Assembly: GCA_017513125.1 (NCBI GenBank)
Contig: JAFWDI010000019.1
Coordinates: 26,006-90,005, forward strand
Reading direction: 5' to 3'
DNA length: 64,000 nt
Source of the DNA: Lachnospiraceae bacterium
Lineage (GTDB): Bacteria > Bacillota > Clostridia > Lachnospirales > Lachnospiraceae
The notes under the pieces are model-generated. The model saw only the letters and a list, made by a program, of their open reading frames with translations. It did no database searches and had not been told where the DNA came from. Shown here piece after piece: positions 43,871-53,844 of this stretch. Every line of letters starts with the position of its first letter. The stretch's first letter is position 1. The translations under genes and the position numbers were made by a program.

Positions 43871-45277
43871 ATGAAACGATATCAGAAATCGGTCCGGGTG
43901 TTTGCGGCTTTTGCGCTGATCGCGGCGCTGGTGCTTCCGCTGTCGGGGTGCCAGGTCATTCGGGTGATCCGCGACGTTCGTGACAGACAGAGTGATATAA
44001 GCAGCGGCGGCGAGGACGGCATCAGTCAGGGAAAGCCGGTTGACGGCGATTCGAGTGCACCTCTGCCTGCACAGCCCGATCAGACGCAGCCTGCGGAACA
44101 GGGCAGTGCTCAGGCCCCCGCGGCCGGTGTTCGTGAGATCGTTTCGCAGACGCTCGGTCTGAACTATATCGGCGGAAGCATTTATGCGGAACGGTTCGAG
44201 AGTGTGAACGAGAACGGGAATTACCGCATTGAAAAGCAGCTGATCACGGACGGAGGCTGGTTCGGCGGTCTGTGCATGGATTTCGACGGCGACGGGCAGG
44301 ATGAGATCCTGGCGGCGGCATTCGCGGGCGGGGCGACATCGAACGACATCGTCCTGCACATGCTCGAGCAGTCGGGCGGCGGTTGGACGGATTCTTCGAC
44401 GATATCGACGCAGGCCTGGAACGGTAACGGAACCGATGCGGACCTGTCGGGTGTGAGCGGCCAGATCACTCCGTTCCGCCGGGATGTGTTCGTGCAGGGT
44501 GCCGCCGGCCCGAACCCGGTGTATATCTACGTTGAAGATGCGGGGCTTGAGTATCATTTCGCGGACGGGATGGAATGGAGCCTGCGCCGCTGTACCTATA
44601 ACGGTTCGCGGTTTGAAGTCACGCCGATCGGACATTTTGAGGACGGAACGCTGGGCTTCGGAGGGAGCTCGGACATCGAGGGATATATGTATCTGGATCC
44701 GAACAGGGAGGCTCCGGAGTATCGTTCGTATGTGGAGACGTTCGTTCAGAACTTTAACAACACCGGCCTTTACGCGCCTCAGGCGCTGGGTTACAGCTAT
44801 CCGACGATCATGGCGAACGGAGGAGGCTGCTTCGGTGTGTGCCGGTTCGACCGGTATGAGTCTTTCGAGTCCATGGATGAGCATTACATGATGACACTGG
44901 GCGCAAACGTGATGCTGCGCGACCTGACCGGCGGGTCGGACTACGGAACGGTGATGCATCAGTTTTCAGACGTTATGGGCGATGTCTCCGCCGGCAGTGC
45001 CGCCGATATGGGCTACAGCATTCCGGACAGCAGCACGAGATACCTGACGCGCGCGGAACTTGAGGCCCTGAGCTCGGAGCAGCTGCGCTATGTTCGGAAT
45101 GAGATCTATGCGCGCCACGGGAGGATCTTTACTTCTCCGGATCTGAGAGAGTACTTCGAGAGCCAGTCGTGGTATCACGGGACCATTCAGCCGGAAGACT
45201 TCAGAGATACCATGCTGAATGAGATCGAGCGGGCGAATGTCCGGCTGATCACGGAGATCGAGGACGCGAGAAGCTGA
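43871..45277 (+). CDS. Lipoprotein with C-terminal YARHG domain
   Basis: The 468-residue protein has a lipoprotein signal: basic N-terminus, hydrophobic core and lipobox LPLSGC near residue 27, so it should be attached to the outer face of the membrane. A linker rich in Gln, Pro and Ala follows. The middle includes a domain of unknown type with FDGDGQDEILAAAF, like VCBS/FG-GAP calcium-binding loops. The C-terminus is a YARHG domain (LRYVRNEIYARHGRIF, then YFESQSWY), an extracellular module common in clostridial lipoproteins and often near peptidoglycan functions. GGAAAGG lies 9 bases before the ATG at 43871. It may or may not belong to the preceding system. Confidence 0.82.
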   Translation: MKRYQKSVRVFAAFALIAALVLPLSGCQVIRVIRDVRDRQSDISSGGEDGISQGKPVDGDSSAPLPAQPDQTQPAEQGSAQAPAAGVREIVSQTLGLNYIGGSIYAERFESVNENGNYRIEKQLITDGGWFGGLCMDFDGDGQDEILAAAFAGGATSNDIVLHMLEQSGGGWTDSSTISTQAWNGNGTDADLSGVSGQITPFRRDVFVQGAAGPNPVYIYVEDAGLEYHFADGMEWSLRRCTYNGSRFEVTPIGHFEDGTLGFGGSSDIEGYMYLDPNREAPEYRSYVETFVQNFNNTGLYAPQALGYSYPTIMANGGGCFGVCRFDRYESFESMDEHYMMTLGANVMLRDLTGGSDYGTVMHQFSDVMGDVSAGSAADMGYSIPDSSTRYLTRAELEALSSEQLRYVRNEIYARHGRIFTSPDLREYFESQSWYHGTIQPEDFRDTMLNEIERANVRLITEIEDARS

Positions 45278-45610
45278 TTATTTTGCAAACGCATTGCGTT
45301 CGTGGATCACTCGGCTGAACCGTGTGATCATCTCGCAGCCGCATTGCGGCCGCTTGATGTCTGTCAAGCGCCGCAGGCGCCTGACCCTGAGGTGACGCCT
45401 TCAACTTCGCATGTGATCAGCGCGGAAACACGCCATGCGTATTTCCTCTGACAGCAAAAAAGTCGGGGATGAGTACAAGGACTCATCCCCGACTTTTATT
45501 CTAGTAAGGGTCACTCGCAGGCAAGGAAACCTGCTCGTGATCCGCCTGTCGGCGGACATGTCCCCGCTTTGCGGGCACATGCCATATCGTGTTTAAAATC
45601 CCGATGGATT
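45278..45610. repeat. Structured intergenic element, copy A (333 bases, no gene)
   Basis: This gene-free stretch between two converging genes holds one degenerate copy of the element found behind every GRE. It contains the linker CCTTCAACTTCGC near 45398, a stem GGAAA/ATTTCC near 45424-45446, the terminator hairpin and, closer to the GRE, three further hairpins (for example GCAGG/CCTGC near 45518-45534, and CCCGC/GCGGG near 45563-45575). It ends with a hairpin over the GRE1 stop. Copies A and F share the last part; B to E do not. Confidence 0.7.
45456..45500. terminator. Bidirectional terminator between lipoprotein and GRE1
   Basis: AGTCGGGGATGAGT (45461-45474) and ACTCATCCCCGACT (45481-45494) form a perfect 14-bp stem with a 6-base loop. 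An A-run precedes it and TTT follows, so both converging transcripts end here. Confidence 0.88.
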
Positions 45611-48028
45611 TTAAACACTCATCTCAGTCCGTCTGATCAAATCGTCCTGCGACTCCTTGAACACTTCGACGAAATACGCCGAGAAGCCTGCTACGCGCAC
45701 CACCAGATCCTGGTAGTTCTCGGGATGCTCCTGCGCATCTCTCAGCGTCTGCGCGGACACAACATTGATCTGCAGCTCCATGCCGCCGCCGTCGAAATAA
45801 CTCTCCATGACGGAACGCAGCTTAAGATCGCCCTCGGCGCCCTGAAGCGCGGTAGGATGGAACTTCATGTTACACAGCGTGCCGTTCGCGTACTTCGTCT
45901 GGTCGAACTTCAGGATGGAGTTGATGGTCGCGAAAGGACCGTTCTTATCCATGGCCTGAACAGGAGAGATGCCGTCCGAAAGCGGCTCGCCGGTCTTTCT
46001 GCCGTCGGGCGTCGCGGCCGTCATCATACCCCACAGGACGTTCAGCGTTACGGGCCAGCATCCGGCGGTCCAGCCGTTATTTCTGGGCGTCACGCCGCGG
46101 GTGATCGCATCCGCATACGTGTCGGCGACGAACTGGAGGTATTTATCCGCCTGCTCGTCGTTGTTTCCGAAGTGCACGGCCTTACCCTGAATGTACTGGC
46201 GCAGATCCTCGTAACCCTCCCAGTTATTCATCAGAGCGTCATACAGCTCACGGGTGGTGCAGTACTTCTCGCGGAAGCAGAGCTGATCGATGATGTTCAG
46301 CGAGTCAGCGACCGTGCCGTGGCCGATCGAGGAGTTTCCGCTGCCGGAGTACTGCGCACCGCCCCACATGACGTCGAGGCCGGACTCCATGCAGCCGGTC
46401 ATCGTCGCCGACAGGAAGGGCAGCGGGCGTTCCCAGACGTTTACGAACTCGCCGACATTGACGATCGAGACCTGCCACTTCAGGAAGTAGTCGAGCTGCG
46501 CCTTATAAGCGGCCAGAAGCTCGTCCATGCTCTGATAATCATACAGATAGCCGCACGGGACGCCGGTCTGCGTAGGTTCGGGCGCGCCGGGCATGCGGAA
46601 CGGGTTCACGCCGTTGTTGATCGCGTGCCACAGAGCTGCGGGCAGGATCGTGTAGGCCTCGCCTCCGTTCGCTCCGGAGTTCGCGAAGTCGTTTCCGCAG
46701 CAGCAGGGCTCCACGCAGCCGATCAGGCAGTAGTTGCGAGCGTCCTCGACCGGGATGCCGCGCTTCATGATCGCGGGGACCGCGATGGCGTCGTTCTCGA
46801 AGCAGGGCACGCCGCCGACGGTCTTCGTGCACTCGATGCCGGCTTCCCAGAGCTCGTCCGGAGTGCCGGGATGGATGCGCAGCGCGACGGGCGGATCGTG
46901 CAGCATCAGACGATGAGACGACTGCAGGATCATGTAGGTGGCCTTGTTCGTCGCGTCGTTTCCGTCGCGGTCGGTGCCGCCGACCGTGATCAGCTGGCCG
47001 GAGGTGTAGCCGGGGCCGGACTTCGCCATGGCCTCGGGACCGACCTTGTTATTCTCGGCGACCTTCAGGATGAAGCTGTCCATGAGCTCCTGAGCCTGCT
47101 CTTCGGTGATGCGGCCGGCAGCCAGATCGGCGTCCAGGTACTTTCCGACGTACTGGTCGACGCGGCCGTAGGAGATGCCGTGCAGCTGTGCGTCGAGGAT
47201 GTGGCCCATCTGGTACAGATAGATGGCCTGCAGAGCCTCCTGGAAGGTGCGGCAGGGGTTCTCGATGATCCAGTGCAGGCTGTCCGCCATCTGCTCGAGC
47301 TCAGCCTTTCGCTGCGGATCTTCGCAGACCGCGGCCATGCGCTCAGCCTCATCGCCGTAGTGCTTTGTGTAGGTGATGAAGCCCTCGGACACGGCCTTCA
47401 CGGCACGGTAGAAGTTATAGCGCTTCGCGGAGTCGCCGAAAATGCCGTTCTCCTCGAGTTCCTTCATCTTCGCGGCGGCCTCGTCGCGGATGGCCCCGAA
47501 GCCCTTATCCACGACGGTCCAGAAGTTTCCGCAGAAGTGACCGATAGGCGCGCCGCCAATGTGACCTTTGCGCCAGTTCAGGATGCCGTTCCCGAAATGA
47601 GGTTCATATCCTTCGGGCGTGTAGCGGGTGACCTTCGCGCCGGTGTAGTTCTTATCCCAGAAGCCGATCGTGCTGCGGATGTATTCCTTCGTCTCGTCAT
47701 CGATCAGGTAAGGATCGGTGCCGCGGGTGGGGAGCGTGTCGAGCTCGGCCAGGATGCCGCCGACATGGTTCTCCGCCATCAGGCAGGAGCAGCGGTAGGT
47801 CTCACCAGGGATACCGACGATCAGCTCATCCTCGAAGATCGGGGTGGGCATGTTTTCGAACACATGCTTCAGCATGTAGGCGCGCTTCAGAATGCCTTCG
47901 AGATCGGGGTTCTCCATGTAGAACTCGGTGACCAGCTTATAGCGATGGATGTCGACGCGCGGGGTCGTCGTGCGGTATTTCTTGCGAATCCGCGCGATCC
48001 GGTCGCTGATGGGTGCTTTCTGGTACAT
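45611..48028 (-). CDS. Glycyl radical enzyme 1 (GCVE dehydratase/decarboxylase/lyase type)
   Basis: This 805-residue protein is a full-length glycyl radical enzyme. The catalytic Cys is C438 and the general base E440 in IGCVEPCCCGND. The radical Gly is G781 in RVAGFSAYFVEV, 24 residues from the C-terminus, which is typical. The single Cys plus Glu excludes pyruvate formate-lyase (two adjacent Cys) and fits dehydratases (glycerol, propanediol, hydroxyproline), choline lyase, sulfonate lyases or arylacetate decarboxylases. The substrate cannot be told from sequence alone. GAGAAACCGCTT precedes ATG; a -10-like TATAGT lies near 48107-48112 on the minus strand. C-terminal VFKESQDDLIRRTEMS is shared only with GRE6. 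Confidence 0.9.
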   Translation of the reverse strand: MYQKAPISDRIARIRKKYRTTTPRVDIHRYKLVTEFYMENPDLEGILKRAYMLKHVFENMPTPIFEDELIVGIPGETYRCSCLMAENHVGGILAELDTLPTRGTDPYLIDDETKEYIRSTIGFWDKNYTGAKVTRYTPEGYEPHFGNGILNWRKGHIGGAPIGHFCGNFWTVVDKGFGAIRDEAAAKMKELEENGIFGDSAKRYNFYRAVKAVSEGFITYTKHYGDEAERMAAVCEDPQRKAELEQMADSLHWIIENPCRTFQEALQAIYLYQMGHILDAQLHGISYGRVDQYVGKYLDADLAAGRITEEQAQELMDSFILKVAENNKVGPEAMAKSGPGYTSGQLITVGGTDRDGNDATNKATYMILQSSHRLMLHDPPVALRIHPGTPDELWEAGIECTKTVGGVPCFENDAIAVPAIMKRGIPVEDARNYCLIGCVEPCCCGNDFANSGANGGEAYTILPAALWHAINNGVNPFRMPGAPEPTQTGVPCGYLYDYQSMDELLAAYKAQLDYFLKWQVSIVNVGEFVNVWERPLPFLSATMTGCMESGLDVMWGGAQYSGSGNSSIGHGTVADSLNIIDQLCFREKYCTTRELYDALMNNWEGYEDLRQYIQGKAVHFGNNDEQADKYLQFVADTYADAITRGVTPRNNGWTAGCWPVTLNVLWGMMTAATPDGRKTGEPLSDGISPVQAMDKNGPFATINSILKFDQTKYANGTLCNMKFHPTALQGAEGDLKLRSVMESYFDGGGMELQINVVSAQTLRDAQEHPENYQDLVVRVAGFSAYFVEVFKESQDDLIRRTEMSV

Positions 48029-48186
48029 AAGCGGTTTCTCCTTTTCTATGGATTTAAAACAATGCGAAAAGTGCCGGCAGATCCGGCAGACCCAATAATC
48101 TGTTTATACTATAGCACGGAGGGGAAGAGTGGGGTATGGGAAATGCGATGAAACGGCAGGTGAAATGGAGAAATATTGGAAGGGCA

Positions 48187-48390
48187 GGTGATCATCTCGC
48201 AGCTGGCTGCGGCTGGAGCCGCATTGCAGCTGCTCGATGAGGTGACGCCTTCAACTTCGCGTGTAAGCAGCGCGGAAAACCACTTCGTGTTTTCCGCTGA
48301 CAAAAACAAGAGGAGAGGTCAAACGCAAGCGTTTTCCCTCTCCCCCGTTGTTTTTGTCAATGCTGCTCACACAGCTCAGTTTCAGGCTGT
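48187..48390. repeat. Structured intergenic element, copy B
   Basis: The element follows GRE2 on the minus strand. It has a leading hairpin (GATCATCTCGCAGC with GCTCGATGA, 48190-48240), linker CCTTCAACTTCGC, outer stem GTGTAAGCAGC (48261-48271) with GCTGCTCACAC (48362-48372), stem GCGGAAAAC (48272-48280) with GTTTTCCGC (48289-48297), and stem GACAAAAACA (48299-48308) with TGTTTTTGTC (48349-48358), which holds a GC-rich terminator hairpin. The rest of this 362-base gap (48029-48186) contains the GRE1 leader and promoter region. Confidence 0.78.
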
Positions 48391-50817
48391 TTAGACGCTC
48401 ATCTCAGTCCGTCTGATCAGGTCGTCCTGCGCCTCCTTATACACTTCGACGAAGTACGCCGAGAAGCCCGCGATGCGAACGACCAGATCCTGATAGTTCT
48501 CCGGATGCTCCTGCGCGTCTCTCATCGTCTCCGCGGAGACGACATTGATCTGCAGCTCCATGCCGCCCTTATCGAAGTAGGTCTCCATGACGGAGCGCAG
48601 CTTCATGTCGCCTTCGGCGCCCTGCAGCGCGGTCGGGTGGAACTTCATGTTGCACAGCGTGCCGTTCCGATACATGGACTGATCGAACTTCGTGATAGAG
48701 TTGATCGTCGCGAACGGACCGCTCTTATCCATGGACTGGACAGGAGAGATGCCGTCGGACAGAGGCTCGCTCGCCTTGCGGCCGTCGGGCGTAGCAGCGA
48801 CCATCTTACCATAGGTAACGTTCATGGTCACGGGCCAGCTGCCGGCGGTCCACTGACCGTTGCGCGGCGTGATGCCCTTGCTCGTGATGCCCTCGGAATA
48901 GGTGTTTCCGACGAACGCCACATACTTGTCCGCCTCGGGATCGTTATTACCGAAGTGCTTGGCCTTGCCCAGGATGTACTGGCGCAGCTCCTCATAGCCT
49001 TCCCAGTTCGCCATCAGCGCGTCATACAGCTCGCGGGTGGTGCAGTACTTCTCGCGGAAGCAAAGCTGGTCAATGATGTTCAGCGAGTCAACGACCGTGC
49101 CGTGGCCGATCGAGGAGTTTCCGGTACCGTTATACGTCGCACCGCCCCACATGACATCCAGACCGGACTCCATGCAGCCGCCCATCGTCGCGGACAGGAA
49201 CGGAAGCGGGTTCACGTTCGAGTAGACATACTCCCAGCAGTTAACGTTGTTTACGTGCAGCTTCAGGAAGAAGTTCAGCTGCTCTTTGTATGCGTCCAGA
49301 AGCTCCTGCATGGTCTGGTAGTCATACAGATGACCCAGCGCCAGACCGGTCTGCACCGGCTCGGGCGTACCGGGGAAGTGGAACGGGTTCACGCCGTTAT
49401 TCATGGTGTGCCACAGAACGGTCGGAAGGACCGTGTAGGCGGTGCCGCTGCCGTCAGCGCCGGAGCAGGCGAAGTCGTTTCCGCAGACCGCGGGCTCCAC
49501 GCAGCCGATCAGGCAGTAGTTGCGCGCGTCCTCGATCGGGATGCCGCGGGTCAGCAGGCCCTTGATGGCGACGTCGTCATTCTCGAAGATCGGCACGCCG
49601 CCGACGGCCTTCGTGCACTCGATGGCAGCCTCCCAGAGGTCATCCGGAGTGCCGGCATGCACGCGCAGCGAGACGGGCGGATCGTGCAGGATCAGTCTGT
49701 GAGAGGACTGCAGAATCATGTAGGTGGCCTTGTTCGTCGCGTCAGAGCCGTCCTTCAGCAGTCCGCCGACGGTCATCATCTGACCGGAGGTGTAGCCGGG
49801 GATGTTCCGGGCAATGACCTCGGGACCCACCTTATTATTCTCAGCGATCTTCAGAATGAAGCTGTCCGTGATCTCCTGAGCAAACTCCTCGGTGATCTTG
49901 CCGGCAGCGAGATCCGCTTCCAGATACTTACCGACATACTGGTCGACGCGGCCGAAGGTGATGCCGTGCAGCTGACCGTCCAGGATGTGGCCCAGCTGAT
50001 AGAAATAGACCGCCTGCATCGCTTCCCAGAAGTTCCGGCAGGGCTTCTCGATGATCCAGTTCAGGCTGTCGGCCATCTGCTCCAGCTCGGCCTTGCGGGT
50101 GGGATCGGTGCACTCGGCAGCCTGGCGCGCAGCCTCGGCAGCGTAGCGCTTCACGTAGGTGATGATGCCTTCGGAAACGAGCGAGACAGCATAGTAGAAC
50201 ATGTACTTGCGGTTCGAGTCGCCGTAGATGCCGTTGATCTCGAGCTGCTGCATCTTCGCGAGAGCCTCGTCGCGGATGGCGCCGAAGCCCTTGTCCACGA
50301 CCTTCGTGAAGTCGCCGCAGAAGTGGCCGATGGGGCCGGAGCTGTTCCGCATCTTATTCCAGCTGTTGACGCCGTTTCCGGCATGGTTCTCCAGGAAGAA
50401 GCGGGGCATGTGCTCGTCGACCGAAGCGCCGTAGTAGTTCTTATCCCAGAAGGAGATGGTCTCGCGGATGTAGGCCTTCGTCTCCTCGGAGATATCATAA
50501 GGATCGGACGTGCGGGTGGAGATGGTGTCGATCTCGGCCATCAGCCAGCCCAGGCCGACCTCGGGCTGCAGAGCGGTGCAGCGATAGGTCTCGCCGGGGA
50601 AACCGACGATCAGCTCATCCTCAAAGATGGGGGTGGGCATGTTCTCGAAAAGGTTCTTCAGGTTCTTCGCTCTTTTGATGATGCCGAAGAGCTGGGGATT
50701 GTTCATATAAAACTCGGTGACGAGCTTATAACGGTTCAGGTCGATCGTGGGTCTCGTAGTGCGGTATCTCTTACGGATACGGGCGATACGATCGGTAATG
50801 GGGGATTTCTGGTACAT
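48391..50817 (-). CDS. Glycyl radical enzyme 2 (GCVE type)
   Basis: This 808-residue paralogue has C439 and E441 in IGCVEPAVCGND and the radical Gly G784 in RIAGFSAYFVEVY. The sequence after the active-site Cys is AVCG rather than the ACCG or CCCG of the others, and GADGSGTAYTVLP carries an extra residue. LENHAGNGVNSWNKMRNSSG differs from the other copies in the region that lines the substrate entrance in known GREs, so its substrate may differ. The start MYQKSPITDR is conserved in all six; GAAAGGAG lies 12 bases before ATG, a rather long spacing shared with GRE3. Confidence 0.9.
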   Translation of the reverse strand: MYQKSPITDRIARIRKRYRTTRPTIDLNRYKLVTEFYMNNPQLFGIIKRAKNLKNLFENMPTPIFEDELIVGFPGETYRCTALQPEVGLGWLMAEIDTISTRTSDPYDISEETKAYIRETISFWDKNYYGASVDEHMPRFFLENHAGNGVNSWNKMRNSSGPIGHFCGDFTKVVDKGFGAIRDEALAKMQQLEINGIYGDSNRKYMFYYAVSLVSEGIITYVKRYAAEAARQAAECTDPTRKAELEQMADSLNWIIEKPCRNFWEAMQAVYFYQLGHILDGQLHGITFGRVDQYVGKYLEADLAAGKITEEFAQEITDSFILKIAENNKVGPEVIARNIPGYTSGQMMTVGGLLKDGSDATNKATYMILQSSHRLILHDPPVSLRVHAGTPDDLWEAAIECTKAVGGVPIFENDDVAIKGLLTRGIPIEDARNYCLIGCVEPAVCGNDFACSGADGSGTAYTVLPTVLWHTMNNGVNPFHFPGTPEPVQTGLALGHLYDYQTMQELLDAYKEQLNFFLKLHVNNVNCWEYVYSNVNPLPFLSATMGGCMESGLDVMWGGATYNGTGNSSIGHGTVVDSLNIIDQLCFREKYCTTRELYDALMANWEGYEELRQYILGKAKHFGNNDPEADKYVAFVGNTYSEGITSKGITPRNGQWTAGSWPVTMNVTYGKMVAATPDGRKASEPLSDGISPVQSMDKSGPFATINSITKFDQSMYRNGTLCNMKFHPTALQGAEGDMKLRSVMETYFDKGGMELQINVVSAETMRDAQEHPENYQDLVVRIAGFSAYFVEVYKEAQDDLIRRTEMSV

Positions 50818-50864
50818 GTTTTGGATATGCTCCTTTCGCAGTGTGATAACGGGTTTAAGAGATC

Positions 50865-50900
50865 GGACAATGCACATTGCCCTGATTATCAATATTTTAA
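50865..50900 (-). promoter_or_regulatory. GRE2 promoter region with palindromic operator-like site
   Basis: GGACAATGCACATTGCCC (50865-50882) is an imperfect palindrome centred 57 bases before the start codon. On the minus strand it lies just after AT-rich -10 candidates (GATAAT at 50890-50885 and TTAAAAT at 50900-50894), where a repressor could block initiation. GRE3 has the same site at the same distance. Confidence 0.5.
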
Positions 50901-51034
50901 CACAAAGGCAGGTGAAGAGATATAAAAAAAGAATGAAAAACGAGAACGGTTATCGTTTTAATTGACAATTAAACGAGCCGGGATTGTGAGTTTTTGAGAA
51001 AGGGGAGATCATCGGGCAAACGCTGTGCATCCGC

Positions 51035-51230
51035 GCGCGAAGATCCGAGGGATCATCTCGCAGATGCTGCGCATCCGCTCGATGAAGGCCGCCCTCAACT
51101 TCGCGTATAAGCAGCGGGAGAAAGCGTTCATGCTTTCTCCCTGACAGAAACAAGGAGCGGAACCAAATGCGAGCACTTGGTTCCGCTCCATAGTTTCTGT
51201 CTGAACTGCTTATACGCAGTTACCGGCTGA
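51035..51230. repeat. Structured intergenic element, copy C
   Basis: This copy lies behind GRE3. Its outer stem GCGTATAAGCAG (51103-51114) and CTGCTTATACGC (51206-51217) is perfect. The inner stem is GGGAGAAAGC (51116-51125) with GCTTTCTCCC (51132-51141). The third is GACAGAAAC (51143-51151) with GTTTCTGTC (51193-51201), enclosing GGAGCGGAACCAA (51154-51166) and TTGGTTCCGCTCC (51177-51189). Every stem differs in sequence from the other copies but still pairs. The rest of the 413-base gap (50818-51034) holds the GRE2 promoter, and otherwise I see nothing in it. Confidence 0.85.
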
Positions 51231-53657
51231 TCAGACGCTCATCTCAGTCCGGTGGATCAGGTCATCCTGAGCCTCCTTATAAACCTCGACGAAGTATGCG
51301 GAGAAACCCGCCACACGCACGACCAGATCCTGATAGTTCTCCGGATGATCCTGCGCGTCACGCAGCGTATCCGCAGAGACGACGTTGATCTGCAGCTCCA
51401 TTCCGCCGCCGTCGAAGTAAGCCTCCATGACAGCACGAAGCTTCCGGTCGCCTTCCTCGCCCTGGAGCGCGGTCGGGTGGAACTTCATGTTGCACAGCGT
51501 GCCGTTCGCGTAGGTCGCCTGATCGAACTTCAGGATGGAGTTGATGGTCGCAAAAGGACCGCTCTTATCCATCGACTGGACCGGGCTGATGCCGTCGGAC
51601 ATCGGATCGCCGGACTTTCTTCCGTCGGGCGTGGCCGGCAGGAACATGCCCAGAGCCACATTCAGGGTCACGGGCCAGCAGCCGCAGGTCCAGTGCGTGT
51701 CGTGTCTCGGGGTCGTGCCGCGGCAGATGCCCTCGGAATAGGTATCCGCGACGAAGGCCAGATACTGGTCAGCGACAGGATCGTTATTGCCGAAGTGAAC
51801 GGCTTTGCCCTGGATGTACTGGCGGAGCTCCTCATAGCCCTCCCAGTTATTCATCAGCGCGTCATACAGTTCGCGGGTCGTGCAGATCTTATCGCGGAAG
51901 CAGAGCTGGTCGATGATGTTCAGCGAGTCAGCGACCGTGCCGTGGCCGATCGAGGAGTTTCCGCCGCCGTTATACTTCGCGCCGCCCCACAGAACGTCCA
52001 GACCGGACTCCATGCAGCCGTCCATCGTGGCCGAAAGGAACGGAAGAGGACGATCCCAGGCGTACAGGTACTCCCAGCAGTTGACCATCGAGACCTGCCA
52101 CTTCAGGAAGAAGTCGAGCTGGGCCTTATAGGCGTCGAGGACTTCCTGCATCGAGTTCATCTCGTACAGATAGCCGGTCGCGAGACCGCTCTGCTGAGGC
52201 TCGGGCGAGCCGGGGAAGGGCATCTTGAACGGATTCGTGCCGTTATTGATCGCCAGCCACAGAGCCGCGGGCAGGATCGTATAGGCGTTGTTTCCGTCGC
52301 CGCCGGAGTTCGCGAAGTCGTTTCCGCAGCAGGCGGGCTCGACGCAACCGATGATGCAGTAGTTCCGCGCGTCCTCGATCGGGATGCCGCGGCGCAGGAT
52401 CGACTCGATGACGACTTCGTCCTTCTCGAAGATCGGAACGCCGCCGACGGTCTTCGTGCACTCGATGCCGGCCTCCCAAAGGTCATCCGGTGTGTTCGCA
52501 TGCACGCGCAGGGTCAGAGGCGGATTGTGCAGCTGCAGACGGTGCGAAGCCTGCAGGACCATGTAGGTCGCGGGGTTCGTCGCGTCGGTGCCGTCCTTAT
52601 GCATGCCGCCGATCGTAATGTTCTGTCCGGAGGTGTAGCCGGGGCCGGTGCGGGTCGCGTAGACGGACCAGACCTTGTTATTCTCGGCGACCTTCAGAAT
52701 GAAGCTGTCGATGACTTCCTGAGCCTCTTCCCAGGTGATCTTTCCTTCGGCCATATCTTTCTCCAGGTACGGTCCGACGTACTGGTCGAAGCGGCCGTAG
52801 GAGATGCCGTGCAGCTGTGCGTCCAGAATCATGCCCAACTGATACAGGTAGCAGGCCTGGACGGCGTCCTTGAAGTTCCGGCAGGGCTTCTCGATGATCC
52901 AGTCCATGCGGTCCGCGATCTCCTCGAGCTCGGCCTTCCGCTGAGGGTCGGTGCACTCGGCAGCCAGGCGCTCAGCCTCTCTGGCGTAGCGCTTCGTGTA
53001 GGTGATGAAGCCTTCGGAGACGATCTTCACGGCACGGTAGAAGTTATAGTTTCTGGCGGTGTCGCCGAAGATGCCCTTATCCTCGAGCTCTTTCATCTTC
53101 GCGGCGGCCTCGTCGCGGATCGCGCCGAAACCGGGGTCGCAGACTTTCCAGAAGTTTCCGCAGAAGTGGCCGATCGGGCTCTGGCTGTTCTGCTCGGGCA
53201 TCCAGTTCAGAACGCCGTTGCCCAGATGCTTCTTATAGCCCTCGGGCAGGTAGCGGTCGACCTTCGCGCTGGTGCAGTTCTTATCCCAGAAATCCCAGGT
53301 GCTCTTAATGTAATCCACCAGTTCCGGGTCGACGTCATAAGGATCGACGTAACGGGTGGGAAGACCGTCGAGCTCGCTCTTGATCCACTGGAAGTGGTTC
53401 TCCGGATACATGGGGCTCGAACGGAACGTCTCGCCGGGATAACCTACGATCAGCTCATCCTCATTAATGGGAGTGGGCATGTTCTCGAAGAGATTCGCCA
53501 GGTTATAGGCTCTCTTCAGGATGCCGGTCAGGTCGGGGTTGTTCATGTAGAACTCGGTGACCAGCGTATAGCGGTGTGGATCGAGCTTCGGCTTCGTTCC
53601 GCGATACTTCGCACGAATTCTGGCAATGCGGTCTGAAATGGGTGCTTTCTGGTACAT
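51231..53657 (-). CDS. Glycyl radical enzyme 3 (GCVE type)
   Basis: This 808-residue paralogue has C438 and E440 in IGCVEPACCGND and the radical Gly G784 in RVAGFSAYFVEVY. It is most similar to GRE4: both have CTSAKVDRYLPEGYK, LNWMPEQNSQSPIGH and a C-terminal DDLIHRTEMSV, and both carry the DTHWT.GCWPVTLNVALG segment shared with GRE5. Compared with GRE4 it has a two-residue insertion (MPFPGSPEP). GAAAGGAG lies 12 bases before ATG at 53657; a TTG at 53681 is an unlikely alternative. The substrate is unknown. Confidence 0.9.
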   Translation of the reverse strand: MYQKAPISDRIARIRAKYRGTKPKLDPHRYTLVTEFYMNNPDLTGILKRAYNLANLFENMPTPINEDELIVGYPGETFRSSPMYPENHFQWIKSELDGLPTRYVDPYDVDPELVDYIKSTWDFWDKNCTSAKVDRYLPEGYKKHLGNGVLNWMPEQNSQSPIGHFCGNFWKVCDPGFGAIRDEAAAKMKELEDKGIFGDTARNYNFYRAVKIVSEGFITYTKRYAREAERLAAECTDPQRKAELEEIADRMDWIIEKPCRNFKDAVQACYLYQLGMILDAQLHGISYGRFDQYVGPYLEKDMAEGKITWEEAQEVIDSFILKVAENNKVWSVYATRTGPGYTSGQNITIGGMHKDGTDATNPATYMVLQASHRLQLHNPPLTLRVHANTPDDLWEAGIECTKTVGGVPIFEKDEVVIESILRRGIPIEDARNYCIIGCVEPACCGNDFANSGGDGNNAYTILPAALWLAINNGTNPFKMPFPGSPEPQQSGLATGYLYEMNSMQEVLDAYKAQLDFFLKWQVSMVNCWEYLYAWDRPLPFLSATMDGCMESGLDVLWGGAKYNGGGNSSIGHGTVADSLNIIDQLCFRDKICTTRELYDALMNNWEGYEELRQYIQGKAVHFGNNDPVADQYLAFVADTYSEGICRGTTPRHDTHWTCGCWPVTLNVALGMFLPATPDGRKSGDPMSDGISPVQSMDKSGPFATINSILKFDQATYANGTLCNMKFHPTALQGEEGDRKLRAVMEAYFDGGGMELQINVVSADTLRDAQDHPENYQDLVVRVAGFSAYFVEVYKEAQDDLIHRTEMSV

Positions 53658-53704
53658 CTTTTGGATAGGCTCCTTTCGCAATGTGACAGCGGTTTTAAGG
53701 GGTC

Positions 53705-53735
53705 GGACAATGTATATTGCCCATAATTATCATTA
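53705..53735 (-). promoter_or_regulatory. GRE3 promoter region with palindromic operator-like site
   Basis: GGACAATGTATATTGCCC (53705-53722) is an imperfect palindrome at the same 47-base distance from the start as in GRE2. A -10-like GATAAT follows on the minus strand near 53732-53727. Confidence 0.5.
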
Positions 53736-53844
53736 TTTTACCATAAAGAGCGGAAAGGGGGAAACAAAAAAGATATAAACGAGAATAATTATCGTTTTTG
53801 CAAACGAGTTTGTGTAACTGGACTGGTGGGTTTTGAGAAGGGGG

